DNA of 64,000 bases from Prevotella sp. UBA2711. GTDB lineage: Bacteria; Bacteroidota; Bacteroidia; Bacteroidales; Bacteroidaceae. Location: the NCBI GenBank assembly GCA_002354095.1, contig DEKX01000005.1, positions 38,562 through 102,561 on the forward strand. The letters run 5' to 3'. The translations under genes and the position numbers were made by a program. Positions 7,867-16,890 of this stretch are shown here, piece after piece. Each line of letters starts with the position of its first letter. Position 1 is the first letter of the stretch. Below the pieces are notes generated by a model that did no database searches, was not told where the DNA came from, and worked only from the letters and a program-made list of their open reading frames with translations.

Positions 7867-9186
7867 ATGAAAGTAATGAAGTTTGGCGGTACATCGGTGG
7901 GAAGCCCTGACCGCATGAAAGAAGTAACTAAACTGATTACAAAATCAGGAGAACCTGTATTCGTGGTTTTATCTGCTATGGCAGGCACAACCAATTCGCT
8001 TGTAGAGATTTCCGACTATCTTTACAAGAAGAATCCAGATGGCGCTAATGAGGTCATCAATTCTTTGGAGCGTAAATACATGAAGCATATTGATGAACTC
8101 TACTCTACGAATGAAATGAAGGAAACGACACGTGAGTTTATCATCAACGAAATGAACTATCTGCGTTCGTTCACCAAAGAGTTGTTTACTTCGTTTGAAG
8201 AGAAAAGCATTGTTGCTCAAGGCGAAATGATGTCAACCAATATGGTGGTGAACTATATGAAGGAACAGGGTTTCAAGGCAGTGCTGCTCAATGCTCTCGA
8301 CTTCATGCGTACAGACAAGAATTCCGAACCCGATCCTACCTATATCCGCGAGAAGCTGTCGGCTATCATGGAGAAAAACGAAGGCCAGCAGGTTTACATC
8401 ACCCAGGGATTCATCTGTCGTAATGCCTATGGCGAGATAGACAATCTGCAACGTGGCGGAAGTGATTATACAGCTTCGCTCGTTGGTGCTGCACTGAATG
8501 CTGAGGAGATTCAGATTTGGACTGACATTGACGGTATGCACAACAACGACCCACGCGTAGTTGACAAGACAGCTCCTGTGCATCAGTTGCACTTCGAAGA
8601 GGCCGCTGAGCTGGCTTACTTCGGTGCAAAGATTCTGCACCCCACCTGTGTACAGCCTGCTAAATATGCCGGCATCCCCGTCCGTCTGTTGAACACGATG
8701 GACCCTGATGCGGAGGGTACTACCATTTCTAACCAAACGGAATATGGTAAGATTAAGGCTGTAGCTGCCAAGGACAACATCATCGCCATCAAGATTAAGT
8801 CAAGTAGAATGTTGCTGGCAACCGGTTTCCTCCGTAAGGTGTTCGAGATTTTTGAGAGTTATCAAACTCCTATTGATATGGTATGTACTTCCGAGGTGGG
8901 CGTATCAATGTCCATCGACAATTCGTCGCACTTGGGAGAGATTGTTGACGAACTGAAGAAATATGGTACAGTGACTGTAGATACAGGTATGTGCATCATC
9001 TGTGTAGTAGGTGATTTGGACTGGTCGAACATTGGTTTTGAGACCCTCACACTCGATGCGATGAAGAATATTCCTGTACGCATGGTGAGCTACGGAGGTT
9101 CGAACTACAATATCTCTTTCTTGATTCGCGAGGAAGACAAGAAACGTGCCCTCCAGAGTCTGAGCGACACCTTATTCAGTAAATAA
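7867..9186 (+). CDS. lysC: Aspartate kinase (monofunctional, class III type)
   Basis: Phosphorylates aspartate, the first step to lysine, diaminopimelate, threonine and methionine. 439 residues: kinase domain with MKVMKFGGTSVGSP at the N-terminus, RGGSDYTASLVGAAL and the nucleotide/aspartate site WTDIDGMHNNDPRVV, then two C-terminal ACT domains from about residue 300. No homoserine dehydrogenase domain follows, unlike ThrA. It lies 20 nt upstream of lysA, so the two likely serve diaminopimelate and lysine formation. ACT domains suggest allosteric feedback, probably by lysine; this is inferred. Confidence 0.95.
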   Translation: MKVMKFGGTSVGSPDRMKEVTKLITKSGEPVFVVLSAMAGTTNSLVEISDYLYKKNPDGANEVINSLERKYMKHIDELYSTNEMKETTREFIINEMNYLRSFTKELFTSFEEKSIVAQGEMMSTNMVVNYMKEQGFKAVLLNALDFMRTDKNSEPDPTYIREKLSAIMEKNEGQQVYITQGFICRNAYGEIDNLQRGGSDYTASLVGAALNAEEIQIWTDIDGMHNNDPRVVDKTAPVHQLHFEEAAELAYFGAKILHPTCVQPAKYAGIPVRLLNTMDPDAEGTTISNQTEYGKIKAVAAKDNIIAIKIKSSRMLLATGFLRKVFEIFESYQTPIDMVCTSEVGVSMSIDNSSHLGEIVDELKKYGTVTVDTGMCIICVVGDLDWSNIGFETLTLDAMKNIPVRMVSYGGSNYNISFLIREEDKKRALQSLSDTLFSK

Positions 9187-9206
9187 TACAATAACAACAC
9201 AACACA

Positions 9207-10367
9207 ATGGCAAAAGGACTATTCCCAATAGAGAAATTCCAACAGTTGCAGACGCCGTTCTACTTCTATGATATGGAGTTGTTGCGACAGACGTTGGAGA
9301 CTATCAATACAGAAGCAAGTAAACACGAGGGATTCGTGGTACACTATGCTGTTAAGGCCAATGCCAATCCAAAGATACTGCGCACCATCCGTCAGGCTGG
9401 ATTGGGAGCTGACTGCGTCAGCGGTGGCGAGATAGAAGCTTCGCTGAAAGCAGGCTTCCCCGCTTCGAAAATCGTCTTTGCAGGTGTAGGAAAGAGCGAC
9501 TGGGAGATTCTGTTAGGACTTGATAACGATATTTTCTGCTTCAATGTGGAAAGTATTCCTGAATTGGAAGTTATCAATGAATTGGCTTCTCAACGTGGAA
9601 AAACGGCTCGAGTGGCTTTCCGACTGAACCCGAATGTAGGTGCCCATACTCATGCTAACATCACAACGGGCTTGGCAGAAAACAAGTTTGGTATCGACAT
9701 GAACGACATGATGAGCGTGATGGAAGAGGCACAGGGTATGCAGCATATCAAAGTGGTGGGACTGCATTTCCACATCGGCAGTCAGATTTTGGACATGGGC
9801 GACTTTGAGGCTTTGTGTAATCGCGTGAACGAATTGCAAACGGAGTTAGAAAAACACCGCATCTTGGTAGAACATATCAATGTCGGTGGCGGACTGGGTA
9901 TTGACTATCAGCATCCCAACCGTGTACCTATCCCTGATTTCAAAGCTTACTTCGACACCTATGCAAAAAAGTTGAAACTGCGCCCAGGACAGACACTACA
10001 TTTCGAATTAGGACGTGCGGTAGTAGCCCAGTGTGGCAGTTTGATTACTAAAACCCTATATATTAAAAAAGGTGCTACCAAACAATTCTGTATTGTAGAT
10101 GCTGGGTTTACTGACTTGATTCGTCCAGCACTCTATCAGGCTTACCACAAAATAGAGAACATCAGCAGTGAGGATGCCATGCAGGCTTACGATGTAGTGG
10201 GTCCTATCTGTGAATCAACGGATGTCTTTGCCAAACATATTGATTTGAACGAATGCCGAAGAGGCGACATACTTGCTATACGGTCTGCTGGAGCTTATGG
10301 AGAAATCATGGCTTCGCAATATAATTGCCGACGCCTGCCTCAAGGTATAACGAGTGATGAGATTTAA
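9207..10367 (+). CDS. lysA: Diaminopimelate decarboxylase
   Basis: PLP-dependent fold III decarboxylase making L-lysine from meso-diaminopimelate. 386 residues; PLP-binding Lys50 is in HYAVKANANP, the phosphate-binding glycines are in NVGGGLGIDY, and the C-terminal catalytic block is DVVGPICESTDVFAKH with Cys in the CESTD motif. The substrate signature GPICESTD favours LysA over ornithine or arginine decarboxylases. Start ATG at 9207. Confidence 0.95.
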   Translation: MAKGLFPIEKFQQLQTPFYFYDMELLRQTLETINTEASKHEGFVVHYAVKANANPKILRTIRQAGLGADCVSGGEIEASLKAGFPASKIVFAGVGKSDWEILLGLDNDIFCFNVESIPELEVINELASQRGKTARVAFRLNPNVGAHTHANITTGLAENKFGIDMNDMMSVMEEAQGMQHIKVVGLHFHIGSQILDMGDFEALCNRVNELQTELEKHRILVEHINVGGGLGIDYQHPNRVPIPDFKAYFDTYAKKLKLRPGQTLHFELGRAVVAQCGSLITKTLYIKKGATKQFCIVDAGFTDLIRPALYQAYHKIENISSEDAMQAYDVVGPICESTDVFAKHIDLNECRRGDILAIRSAGAYGEIMASQYNCRRLPQGITSDEI

Positions 10368-10375
10368 ACATAATC

Positions 10376-11032
10376 ATGGTCGAACAAACAACGAATAATC
10401 AAGAAGTCCAACTGTCTGTCGTGATGGTAGTTCACGACGATGACGTCATATTAGAGCAAAACCTACCATTGTTCCTCAGTCAGGAATGCGAAATACCTTA
10501 TGAGGTTATTGTGGTCGATGATGCTTCTTCTGACGGCACCCCCGATATCTTGAAAAACATGAAGGAGCAGTATCCCCATCTTCGCACCACCTTCTTTCCT
10601 CAGTCGGTGCCTAATCCCAGTCGCATACAACTGGCTCTCTATGTGGGAATAAAAGCTGCCAAGAGTAACAACATTGTGATTGCAGATATTAATCGACCTC
10701 CTGTATCTGCTGAATTTATGGACGGACTGGCTGAAGCACTCAAAGGAAATGAGGTAGCATTAGTCTATACAGACAGAAAGCGTACTGAGGTTAGTGCCTT
10801 CCAGTCTTTCTTCTCACTGGAGGACGCTGCATCTATCATCCGAAAGGCAGAACGTCGTTCGGGCAAAGGACATAACGCCCATAGGATGAAAAAGAAAAAG
10901 GGTGTTTATGACGCGATTGCTATCTGTCGGGAACGGGTTTTCGAGGCTATTCGTCTTTATGACCAATCCGTTAAAGGTGCAGCATTACTTGGACTGCGTT
11001 TAAAAGTTTTCTTTGAGAACATAACTCTCTGA
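10376..11032 (+). CDS. Family 2 glycosyltransferase, short form
   Basis: 218 residues with a GT-A fold: LSVVMVVHDDD at the N-terminus, EVIVVDDASSDGTPDIL for the nucleotide-binding acids, and a DXD-like position in VIADINRPP (IN replaces the usual D-x-D). No transmembrane segment. The conserved Q/RXXRW-type C-terminal motif of processive enzymes is absent. It sits between lysA and another glycosyltransferase-like gene. Substrate unknown. The altered DXD motif means activity should not be assumed. Confidence 0.75.
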   Translation: MVEQTTNNQEVQLSVVMVVHDDDVILEQNLPLFLSQECEIPYEVIVVDDASSDGTPDILKNMKEQYPHLRTTFFPQSVPNPSRIQLALYVGIKAAKSNNIVIADINRPPVSAEFMDGLAEALKGNEVALVYTDRKRTEVSAFQSFFSLEDAASIIRKAERRSGKGHNAHRMKKKKGVYDAIAICRERVFEAIRLYDQSVKGAALLGLRLKVFFENITL

Positions 11033-11045
11033 TATTAAGATACCC

Positions 11046-12140
11046 ATGAAAATACTGCACTACATCCCAGACGACAACAGCATGATTACCAAATACGTAA
11101 ACATGCTTGTTGGCAGTATGGGACTGGAAGCTGAGAATGTCATAGTAACTGACGAGGCTGTCGCCAAGGAGAAATTACAGACTACACCTTTTCATTTAAT
11201 CCATATTCATGGCTGTTGGCACCACGCTGCTGCTCGCATCTTTAGCATAGCTAAAAAAAGAGGCATCCGTATGGTGCTCTCTCCTTACGGACAATTGGAG
11301 CCCTGGGTAATGAATGAGAACTATTGGAAAGACAAGCTGCCCAAGAAGCTGCTTTACCAGAAATCGCTGGTAGAACAGGCTTACGTGCTGATTATACAGG
11401 GTAAGATGGAGGAAGAATGTATCAGGAATTTGGGGTGGAATCCACGTACGGAGATTATCCGCAATCCTATTATCACCAACTCCATCACTTTCACGGAGAT
11501 GGCTCAGAAGACATACTACGTCTATCGTAAAGTGTTAGACAGCAACACCATAGAACTGATGAAGCCTCAAACACGCGTACTGCTGCGCTGTTTTATCAAA
11601 GCCGGTATTACGAACGACAGCCGTTGGGTGACCGAAGATCTCACAGAATTGACAGACAGGGAACAATGGCGTTATCTGCAATGTTATGCCCACCAGGAAA
11701 ACATCACCAACATCGTGATGCGAGGTGCTCATATCCTGAATTACCAGGTTCCCGATATCGATGTTTATAAAATTCCCTGTTTCCTACCCTATCAAGATGC
11801 TACTCCGAAGTCTATTCAAGAGAGTATCGGTATGCAGTATGCCTCTGAAAAAGACCGGTTGGTGGCTACTTTCAAGCAGGTACGCAAATTGATTCAGCAA
11901 CACCAGCTCACCATTGGGCACCTTTGTGAGATAGACAAGGAGCTGCGTGAACACGATGTGGAAGAAGACCATCTGTGTGAGGCGCTTAAAGACGAGAAAC
12001 TATATGCTACAGCCTGTCGTACGATGCAGTTGCTGACTGACTATACTGGGTTTGACGAGGGTTTTATGCCTATGCCCCCATTGAATGACAAAATTACCAA
12101 AAAAATCCATCAACAAATATATAATCATCTGAAAATATGA
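11046..12140 (+). CDS. Glycosyltransferase-like protein with atypical C-terminus
   Basis: 364 residues. The first 150 resemble the N-terminal Rossmann half of GT-B enzymes: LIHIHGCWHHAAARIF, then MVLSPYGQLEPWVM, a hallmark of family 4 donors, and EEECIRNLGW with NPI. The rest lacks the expected second half with its E-x7-E donor-binding motif and is instead helical and charged. It may be a degenerate transferase or a two-domain protein. Its start overlaps nothing, but its stop overlaps the fbp start by 4 nt. Role unknown. Confidence 0.6.
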   Translation: MKILHYIPDDNSMITKYVNMLVGSMGLEAENVIVTDEAVAKEKLQTTPFHLIHIHGCWHHAAARIFSIAKKRGIRMVLSPYGQLEPWVMNENYWKDKLPKKLLYQKSLVEQAYVLIIQGKMEEECIRNLGWNPRTEIIRNPIITNSITFTEMAQKTYYVYRKVLDSNTIELMKPQTRVLLRCFIKAGITNDSRWVTEDLTELTDREQWRYLQCYAHQENITNIVMRGAHILNYQVPDIDVYKIPCFLPYQDATPKSIQESIGMQYASEKDRLVATFKQVRKLIQQHQLTIGHLCEIDKELREHDVEEDHLCEALKDEKLYATACRTMQLLTDYTGFDEGFMPMPPLNDKITKKIHQQIYNHLKI

Positions 12141-14134
12141 GTAAACAGACTACTGAACAAAATACCCTGACACATGACATGCAATATTTGCAACTGCTGT
12201 CAAACTCGTTTCCAACGATAGCCTCAGCATCGACGGAGATTATCAATCTTGAAGCCATCATGAATTTGCCTAAAGGAACAGAACACTTCCTGGCAGACTT
12301 GCATGGAGAGAGTGAGGCTTTTCTGCATGTGCTGAAAAACGCTTCAGGAAATATCAAACGTAAGGTGACGGAACTCTTTGCCGGAGATATCAGAGACAAA
12401 GAGCGCAAGGAACTCTGTACGCTCATCTACTATCCAGAGCAAAAAATAGAACTGATTAAAGCCTCAGAACCTGATATAGAAGATTGGTATCACATCACCA
12501 TTCACCGACTGGTGGCTGTGTGTCGCGATGTCAGCAGTAAATACACACGCAGTAAGGTGCGTAAGGCCTTACCCCAAGACTTTGGTTACATCATCGAGGA
12601 GCTGTTACACGAACGTACCGATGATAACGATAAGGCTGCCTATGTGAGTGTGATTGTGGACACTATCATATCAACAGGACGTGCTGATGATTTTATCATC
12701 GCACTATGTAACGTCATACAACGTTTGGCCATTGACCAACTGCATATTCTGGGAGACATTTACGACCGTGGTCCGGGAGCCCACATCATATTGGACACTA
12801 TGCGCCAATACCATTCGTGGGATATCCAATGGGGCAACCACGATATTCTGTGGATGGGAGCCTGTGCGGGCAATGACGCCTGCATCTGTAATGTGCTCAG
12901 ACTCTCCCTGCGCTATGCCAATTTGGCCACACTCGAAGAAGGCTATGGCATCAACCTCGTGCCCCTGGCTACCTTTGCGATGGATGTATATGGTGACGAT
13001 CCCTGTGAGGAATTTGTCCCTATCCTGTTAAAAGGTAATACCCTGGACGAGAAAACCATGCGTCTGACAGCTCAGATGCATAAGGCTATCACAATCATAC
13101 AATTCAAGACCGAGGCTCAAATTTTGAATCGCCGTAAGGAATGGCAGATGCAGGACCGTTGTCTGCTGGATGCTATAGACTATGAGAAAGGTGTATGCCG
13201 ATTAGGAGATAAGGAGTATCAGATGTCGTCGTGCAACTTCCCTACTATCGACCTTCAAGCTCCCTCGCGTCTGACTCCTGAAGAAGAACAACTGATGCAG
13301 AAACTACACCATAGCTTCCGTGTCTGCGAGAAATTGCGCAAACATATCAAGATGCTACTATCTCACGGATGTATGTATCAGGTGAGCAATCATAACCTAC
13401 TCTTCCATGCCTCCTGTCCGCTGAATGCCGATGGTAGTCTGAAGGACGTGGAACTGTATCAGGGAAAGAAGTATCACGGTATGGAACTGATGCATAATAT
13501 CGGAATGGTGATTCGCGCGGCTTTCAATACCGATTCTGATCCAGAACTTCGTCAGTTTGCCAAAGACTACTTCCTCTACCTTTGGTGCGGTAAGGACTCG
13601 CCCCTGTTTGATAAATCGAAGATGGCTACTTTTGAGCGATACTTCCTGTTGGACCGAGAAACCTATAAAGAGGAAAAGGGCTACTATTTCCAACTACGCG
13701 ATGATGAGGCAATTTGTGACCGGATACTCGATGCTTTCGGTGTGGAAGGACCTAACCGACATATCATCAACGGTCACGTACCTGTTCATGCGTCGAAAGG
13801 CGAGAATCCAATTAAAGCTAATGGCAAATTGATGGTGATTGACGGAGGTTTCTCAGAGGCTTACCATCATGAAACAGGTATTGCCGGCTACACGTTGGTA
13901 TATCATAGTCGTGGTTTCCAATTAGTGCAACACGAACCTTTTACCAGCACCACCGACGCCATACAGAAAGGTACCGACATCAAGTCGACTACCCAATTGG
14001 TGGAACTCTCTGCCCACCGCATGCTGGTAGCAGATACCGATCGAGGTGTAGAACTCCGTTCACAGGTTAGAGATCTTCGTGAACTGTTATACTGCTACCG
14101 TCACGGAATACTGAAAGAGAAAGAAAAGAAGTGA
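12137..14134 (+). CDS. fbp: Fructose-1,6-bisphosphatase class III
   Basis: Gluconeogenic phosphatase of the Firmicutes/Bacteroidetes type (class III), 665 residues. The metallophosphoesterase core shows FLADLHGESEAF, GDIYDRGPGAH, WGNHDILWMGA and NGHVPVHASKGENP. N-terminal FPTIASASTEIINLEAIMNLPKGTEH is diagnostic for the class. Cytoplasmic, metal-dependent; in B. subtilis the enzyme is activated by PEP. The gene overlaps the upstream glycosyltransferase-like gene by 4 nt and the HPPK-like gene by 1 nt. Confidence 0.95.
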   Translation: MSKQTTEQNTLTHDMQYLQLLSNSFPTIASASTEIINLEAIMNLPKGTEHFLADLHGESEAFLHVLKNASGNIKRKVTELFAGDIRDKERKELCTLIYYPEQKIELIKASEPDIEDWYHITIHRLVAVCRDVSSKYTRSKVRKALPQDFGYIIEELLHERTDDNDKAAYVSVIVDTIISTGRADDFIIALCNVIQRLAIDQLHILGDIYDRGPGAHIILDTMRQYHSWDIQWGNHDILWMGACAGNDACICNVLRLSLRYANLATLEEGYGINLVPLATFAMDVYGDDPCEEFVPILLKGNTLDEKTMRLTAQMHKAITIIQFKTEAQILNRRKEWQMQDRCLLDAIDYEKGVCRLGDKEYQMSSCNFPTIDLQAPSRLTPEEEQLMQKLHHSFRVCEKLRKHIKMLLSHGCMYQVSNHNLLFHASCPLNADGSLKDVELYQGKKYHGMELMHNIGMVIRAAFNTDSDPELRQFAKDYFLYLWCGKDSPLFDKSKMATFERYFLLDRETYKEEKGYYFQLRDDEAICDRILDAFGVEGPNRHIINGHVPVHASKGENPIKANGKLMVIDGGFSEAYHHETGIAGYTLVYHSRGFQLVQHEPFTSTTDAIQKGTDIKSTTQLVELSAHRMLVADTDRGVELRSQVRDLRELLYCYRHGILKEKEKK

Positions 14135-14499
14135 TGAAACATCGTGTCGTGATTGCGCTTGGCTCTAACTATTTGCCTGTTGCTCATATCGAATGGGCTT
14201 CAGGACTTTTAGCATCACTCATTGAGAACTGCCAATTCAGTCGCAGACTGTGGACTCAAGATATTAAAGGTTCGGGGGTATGGTATCAGAATCGCATAGC
14301 TTACGGATTCACAGATATCCCTGTAAACCAGTTGCAAACTCAGCTAAAAGAAATTGAGATAGAGTCAGGACGCACCAAGGAGCGCATTACGATAGATCTT
14401 GATTTAATGCTCTATGACCATCAGCGTTTTCATGAAAAAGATTGGCAGCGCCCCTACTTCACTGTGCTCTTTGACGAACTGCCTCAAATAGCAGAATAG
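14134..14499 (+). CDS. Short HPPK-like protein (folate pyrophosphokinase family)
   Basis: 121 residues; HPPK (FolK) is normally about 155-165. It keeps the N-terminal ALGSN and the metal-binding ITIDLDLMLYD with both aspartates, preceded by GRTKER where FolK has R-x-G-P-R. It lacks the loop with the HP-x-M motif and the following conserved C-terminal segment. It may be a divergent paralogue or an enzyme with another substrate. The ATG at 14134 overlaps the fbp stop (TGATG); an in-frame GTG at 14131 is less likely. Its last 41 nt overlap the convergent RNA methylase gene. Confidence 0.65.
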   Translation: MKHRVVIALGSNYLPVAHIEWASGLLASLIENCQFSRRLWTQDIKGSGVWYQNRIAYGFTDIPVNQLQTQLKEIEIESGRTKERITIDLDLMLYDHQRFHEKDWQRPYFTVLFDELPQIAE

Positions 14500-15229
14500 C
14501 TGCCGATACACTGACATTCAAAGAATCCATCTTTCCTAACATCGGAATACGGATATGAGCCGTTGCCGCTTGGCGCCATTGGTCGGTCAAGCCTGTTGCC
14601 TCGGTACCCATCACAATAGCTGTGGCACGCTTCATATCCTGATCGTAATACAGGTTGGAATCCTGCAGTTGAGCAGTTAGAATCTGTATCTGTTTTTGCT
14701 TTAGAAATTCAATACACTCTTCAGAAGTGCATGCCACCGTAGGTACAGAAAAGATAGCTCCGATACTACTACGGATAAGATTGGGATTATACAAATCTGT
14801 TAACGGGTCACAGACGATGACCGCATCTGCCTTTGCGGCATCAGCCGACCTTAGGATGGCTCCCAAATTACCAGGTTTCTCCACACGCTCCAATACCATT
14901 AGAAGTGGTGACCGGGACAGTTGCAGGTCGTTCAGCGATAAACGCTTCTCACGGACTACGGCAACAATGCCTTCCGTAGAACCGCGATAGGCTATTTTCT
15001 CATATACTGCGGTTGACACCTCGATATCATCGTCATTCACTGTACCATCAAACAGTTCTGGACATACGTATCTATCTACCACTTCATAGCCAGCTTCCAC
15101 ACAGTGCATCAATTCACGTGCACCCTCTACCACAAAAACACCTTGACGGCGACGTTCCTGTGATTTCTGTTCCAAAAGCAGCAATTGTTTTACTCTTGCA
15201 TTCTGTAGACTTGATATTGTCAACTTCAT
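14459..15229 (-). CDS. TrmH/SpoU family RNA 2'-O-methyltransferase
   Basis: 256 residues. An N-terminal SpoU substrate-binding domain (QNARVKQLLLLEQKSQERRRQG) is followed by a SPOUT domain with NLGAILRSADAA, VMGTEATGLTDQW and IPMLGKMDSLNVSVSAAI, the three conserved SAM/knot motifs. Methylates a ribose in rRNA or tRNA; the exact site cannot be named. The gene converges on, and overlaps by 41 nt, the HPPK-like gene. It follows uxaC by about 70 nt with a hairpin between. Confidence 0.9.
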   Translation of the reverse strand: MKLTISSLQNARVKQLLLLEQKSQERRRQGVFVVEGARELMHCVEAGYEVVDRYVCPELFDGTVNDDDIEVSTAVYEKIAYRGSTEGIVAVVREKRLSLNDLQLSRSPLLMVLERVEKPGNLGAILRSADAAKADAVIVCDPLTDLYNPNLIRSSIGAIFSVPTVACTSEECIEFLKQKQIQILTAQLQDSNLYYDQDMKRATAIVMGTEATGLTDQWRQAATAHIRIPMLGKMDSLNVSVSAAILLFEAVRQRAQ

Positions 15230-15248
15230 ATACGATTTCTTATAATGA

Positions 15249-15278
15249 AGGTGCCTACTTACTGGAAAGCAGGCACCT
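15249..15278 (-). terminator. Hairpin between uxaC and the RNA methylase gene
   Basis: AGGTGCCT (15249-15256) and AGGCACCT (15271-15278) form an 8-bp stem with a 14-nt loop directly after uxaC. No strong T-run follows on the minus strand, so it may be a weak terminator or processing site. Confidence 0.5.
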
Positions 15279-15298
15279 GATTATTTTAACTTACGTTC

Positions 15299-16705
15299 TT
15301 AATAGAACTTGAAATAGCGACGGGCATTGTTATAGGAAATATCCTCTACCATCTTGCCTAACAATTCGCGATCGTCGGGCAGGAGTCCTTTCTCTACGTC
15401 GTTACCCAGAATGTTACAAAGGATGCGACGGAAATACTCGTGACGTGGATAACTCAGGAATGAACGGGAGTCTGTGAGCATTCCTACGAAACGGCTCAGC
15501 AAGCCCAGTACACTCAGAGCGTTCATCTGGCGTTCCATACCATCCTTCTGATCGTTGAACCACCAACCAGAACCAAACTGAATCTTACCTGGTTCACCAC
15601 CCTGGAAGTTACCCAGCATTGTGGCAATCACCTCGTTGGCACATGGGTTCAATGTATATAATATGGTACGCGTGAGCTTGTCTTCCATATTCAACTTATT
15701 CAGGAACTTAGACATAGCCTTGGCAGTATTGAACTCACCGATAGAATCAAAACCGGTGTCAGGACCCAGTGCGTTATACATCTTGGTGTTGTTATCGCGA
15801 ATAGCACCATAGTGGAACTGCTGTGTCCAGTCGGCATCAGCATCCATCTCAGCCATCACGGTAAGGAAACAGTTCTTATACTGGCGAATCTCCATATTAG
15901 AGAGCTGCTGACCACGCATAGCTTTCTCGAAGATCGTCTCAATCTGTGAATCGGTATAGTCCTCATCATAGAACTCCTCAATACCATGGTCTGACAGTTT
16001 GCAGCCCTGCTCCTGGAAGAAGTCGTGACGCTTCTGCAGTGCATCAACCATATCAGCAAACTTGGTAATGGTAACACCACTCACCTGCTCCAGTTGATGA
16101 ACATAAGCAGAGAATTCAGGCTTCTCGATATTCATGGCCTTGTCAGGACGCCATGCTGGAATCATAATTGGATCATCGGCAGCCTTGTGCTTGGCATATT
16201 CGATGTGGTTGTGCAAATCATCAACAGGGTCGTCGGTGGTACATACACACTCTACGTTGTAATGCTTCATCAGTCCACGGGCTGAGAATTCAGGCTGCTT
16301 CAACTTCTCGTTACACTCATCGAAGATTTCGCGAGCCGTCTTGGGTGAGAGCAATTTCTCGATACCGAAGGCCGTCTTCAACTCCAGATGCGTCCAGTGA
16401 TACAATGGGTTACGCAGGGTGTAAGGTACGGTCTCAGCCCATTTCTCGAATTTCTCCCAGTCGCTGGTATCCTTACCTGTGCAGTACTTCTCGTCAACAC
16501 CATTGGTACGCATAGCACGCCACTTATAGTGATCACCACCCAACCAAAGTTCGGTAATACTCTTAAAACGATGATCATTAGCCACCATCTCAGGAATCAA
16601 GTGACAGTGATAATCGATAATCGGCATCTTAGCCGCATGATTGTGGAACAAGTCCTGTGCTATCTCATTATCAAGCACAAAATTTTTGTCGTTAAACTGT
16701 TTCAT
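15299..16705 (-). CDS. uxaC: Glucuronate/galacturonate isomerase
   Basis: Isomerises D-glucuronate to D-fructuronate and D-galacturonate to D-tagaturonate, the entry step for pectin and glucuronoxylan sugars. 468 residues, the usual length, with the amidohydrolase-like start PIIDYHCHLIPEMV, the EKWAETVPYTLRNPLYHWTHLEL block, and VCTTDDPVDDLHNH. Divergent from the arabinofuranosidase gene, which also acts on plant cell-wall polymers. The remaining uronate pathway genes are not in the window. Confidence 0.95.
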   Translation of the reverse strand: MKQFNDKNFVLDNEIAQDLFHNHAAKMPIIDYHCHLIPEMVANDHRFKSITELWLGGDHYKWRAMRTNGVDEKYCTGKDTSDWEKFEKWAETVPYTLRNPLYHWTHLELKTAFGIEKLLSPKTAREIFDECNEKLKQPEFSARGLMKHYNVECVCTTDDPVDDLHNHIEYAKHKAADDPIMIPAWRPDKAMNIEKPEFSAYVHQLEQVSGVTITKFADMVDALQKRHDFFQEQGCKLSDHGIEEFYDEDYTDSQIETIFEKAMRGQQLSNMEIRQYKNCFLTVMAEMDADADWTQQFHYGAIRDNNTKMYNALGPDTGFDSIGEFNTAKAMSKFLNKLNMEDKLTRTILYTLNPCANEVIATMLGNFQGGEPGKIQFGSGWWFNDQKDGMERQMNALSVLGLLSRFVGMLTDSRSFLSYPRHEYFRRILCNILGNDVEKGLLPDDRELLGKMVEDISYNNARRYFKFY

Positions 16706-16747
16706 TTTATAATAATATTGTTTTAGAGATTACTTTGTAATTTTCTG

Positions 16748-16755
16748 CAAATATA
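16748..16755 (-). promoter_or_regulatory. uxaC promoter, -7 element
   Basis: TATATTTG on the minus strand, about 43 nt before the uxaC ATG. No clear -33 TTTG at the expected distance, which is compatible with an activator-dependent promoter. Confidence 0.5.
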
Positions 16756-16841
16756 CTAATAATTTTTGTGTTTTGGAAATTATATAGGTGCTTTTGAAGA
16801 AAAATTAACGTAAACGATGACGGATTTTCGTTTGTTATGCT

Positions 16842-16849
16842 TAATTTTG
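16842..16849 (+). promoter_or_regulatory. Arabinofuranosidase promoter, -7 element
   Basis: TAATTTTG, 41 nt before the ATG at 16891, without a clear -33. An imperfect inverted repeat (AAACG at 16812-16816, CGTTT at 16829-16833) lies just upstream and could be an operator. Confidence 0.5.
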
Positions 16850-16890
16850 CAAAGAAATCATATAATATATATCAACAATTAAAAAGTATA

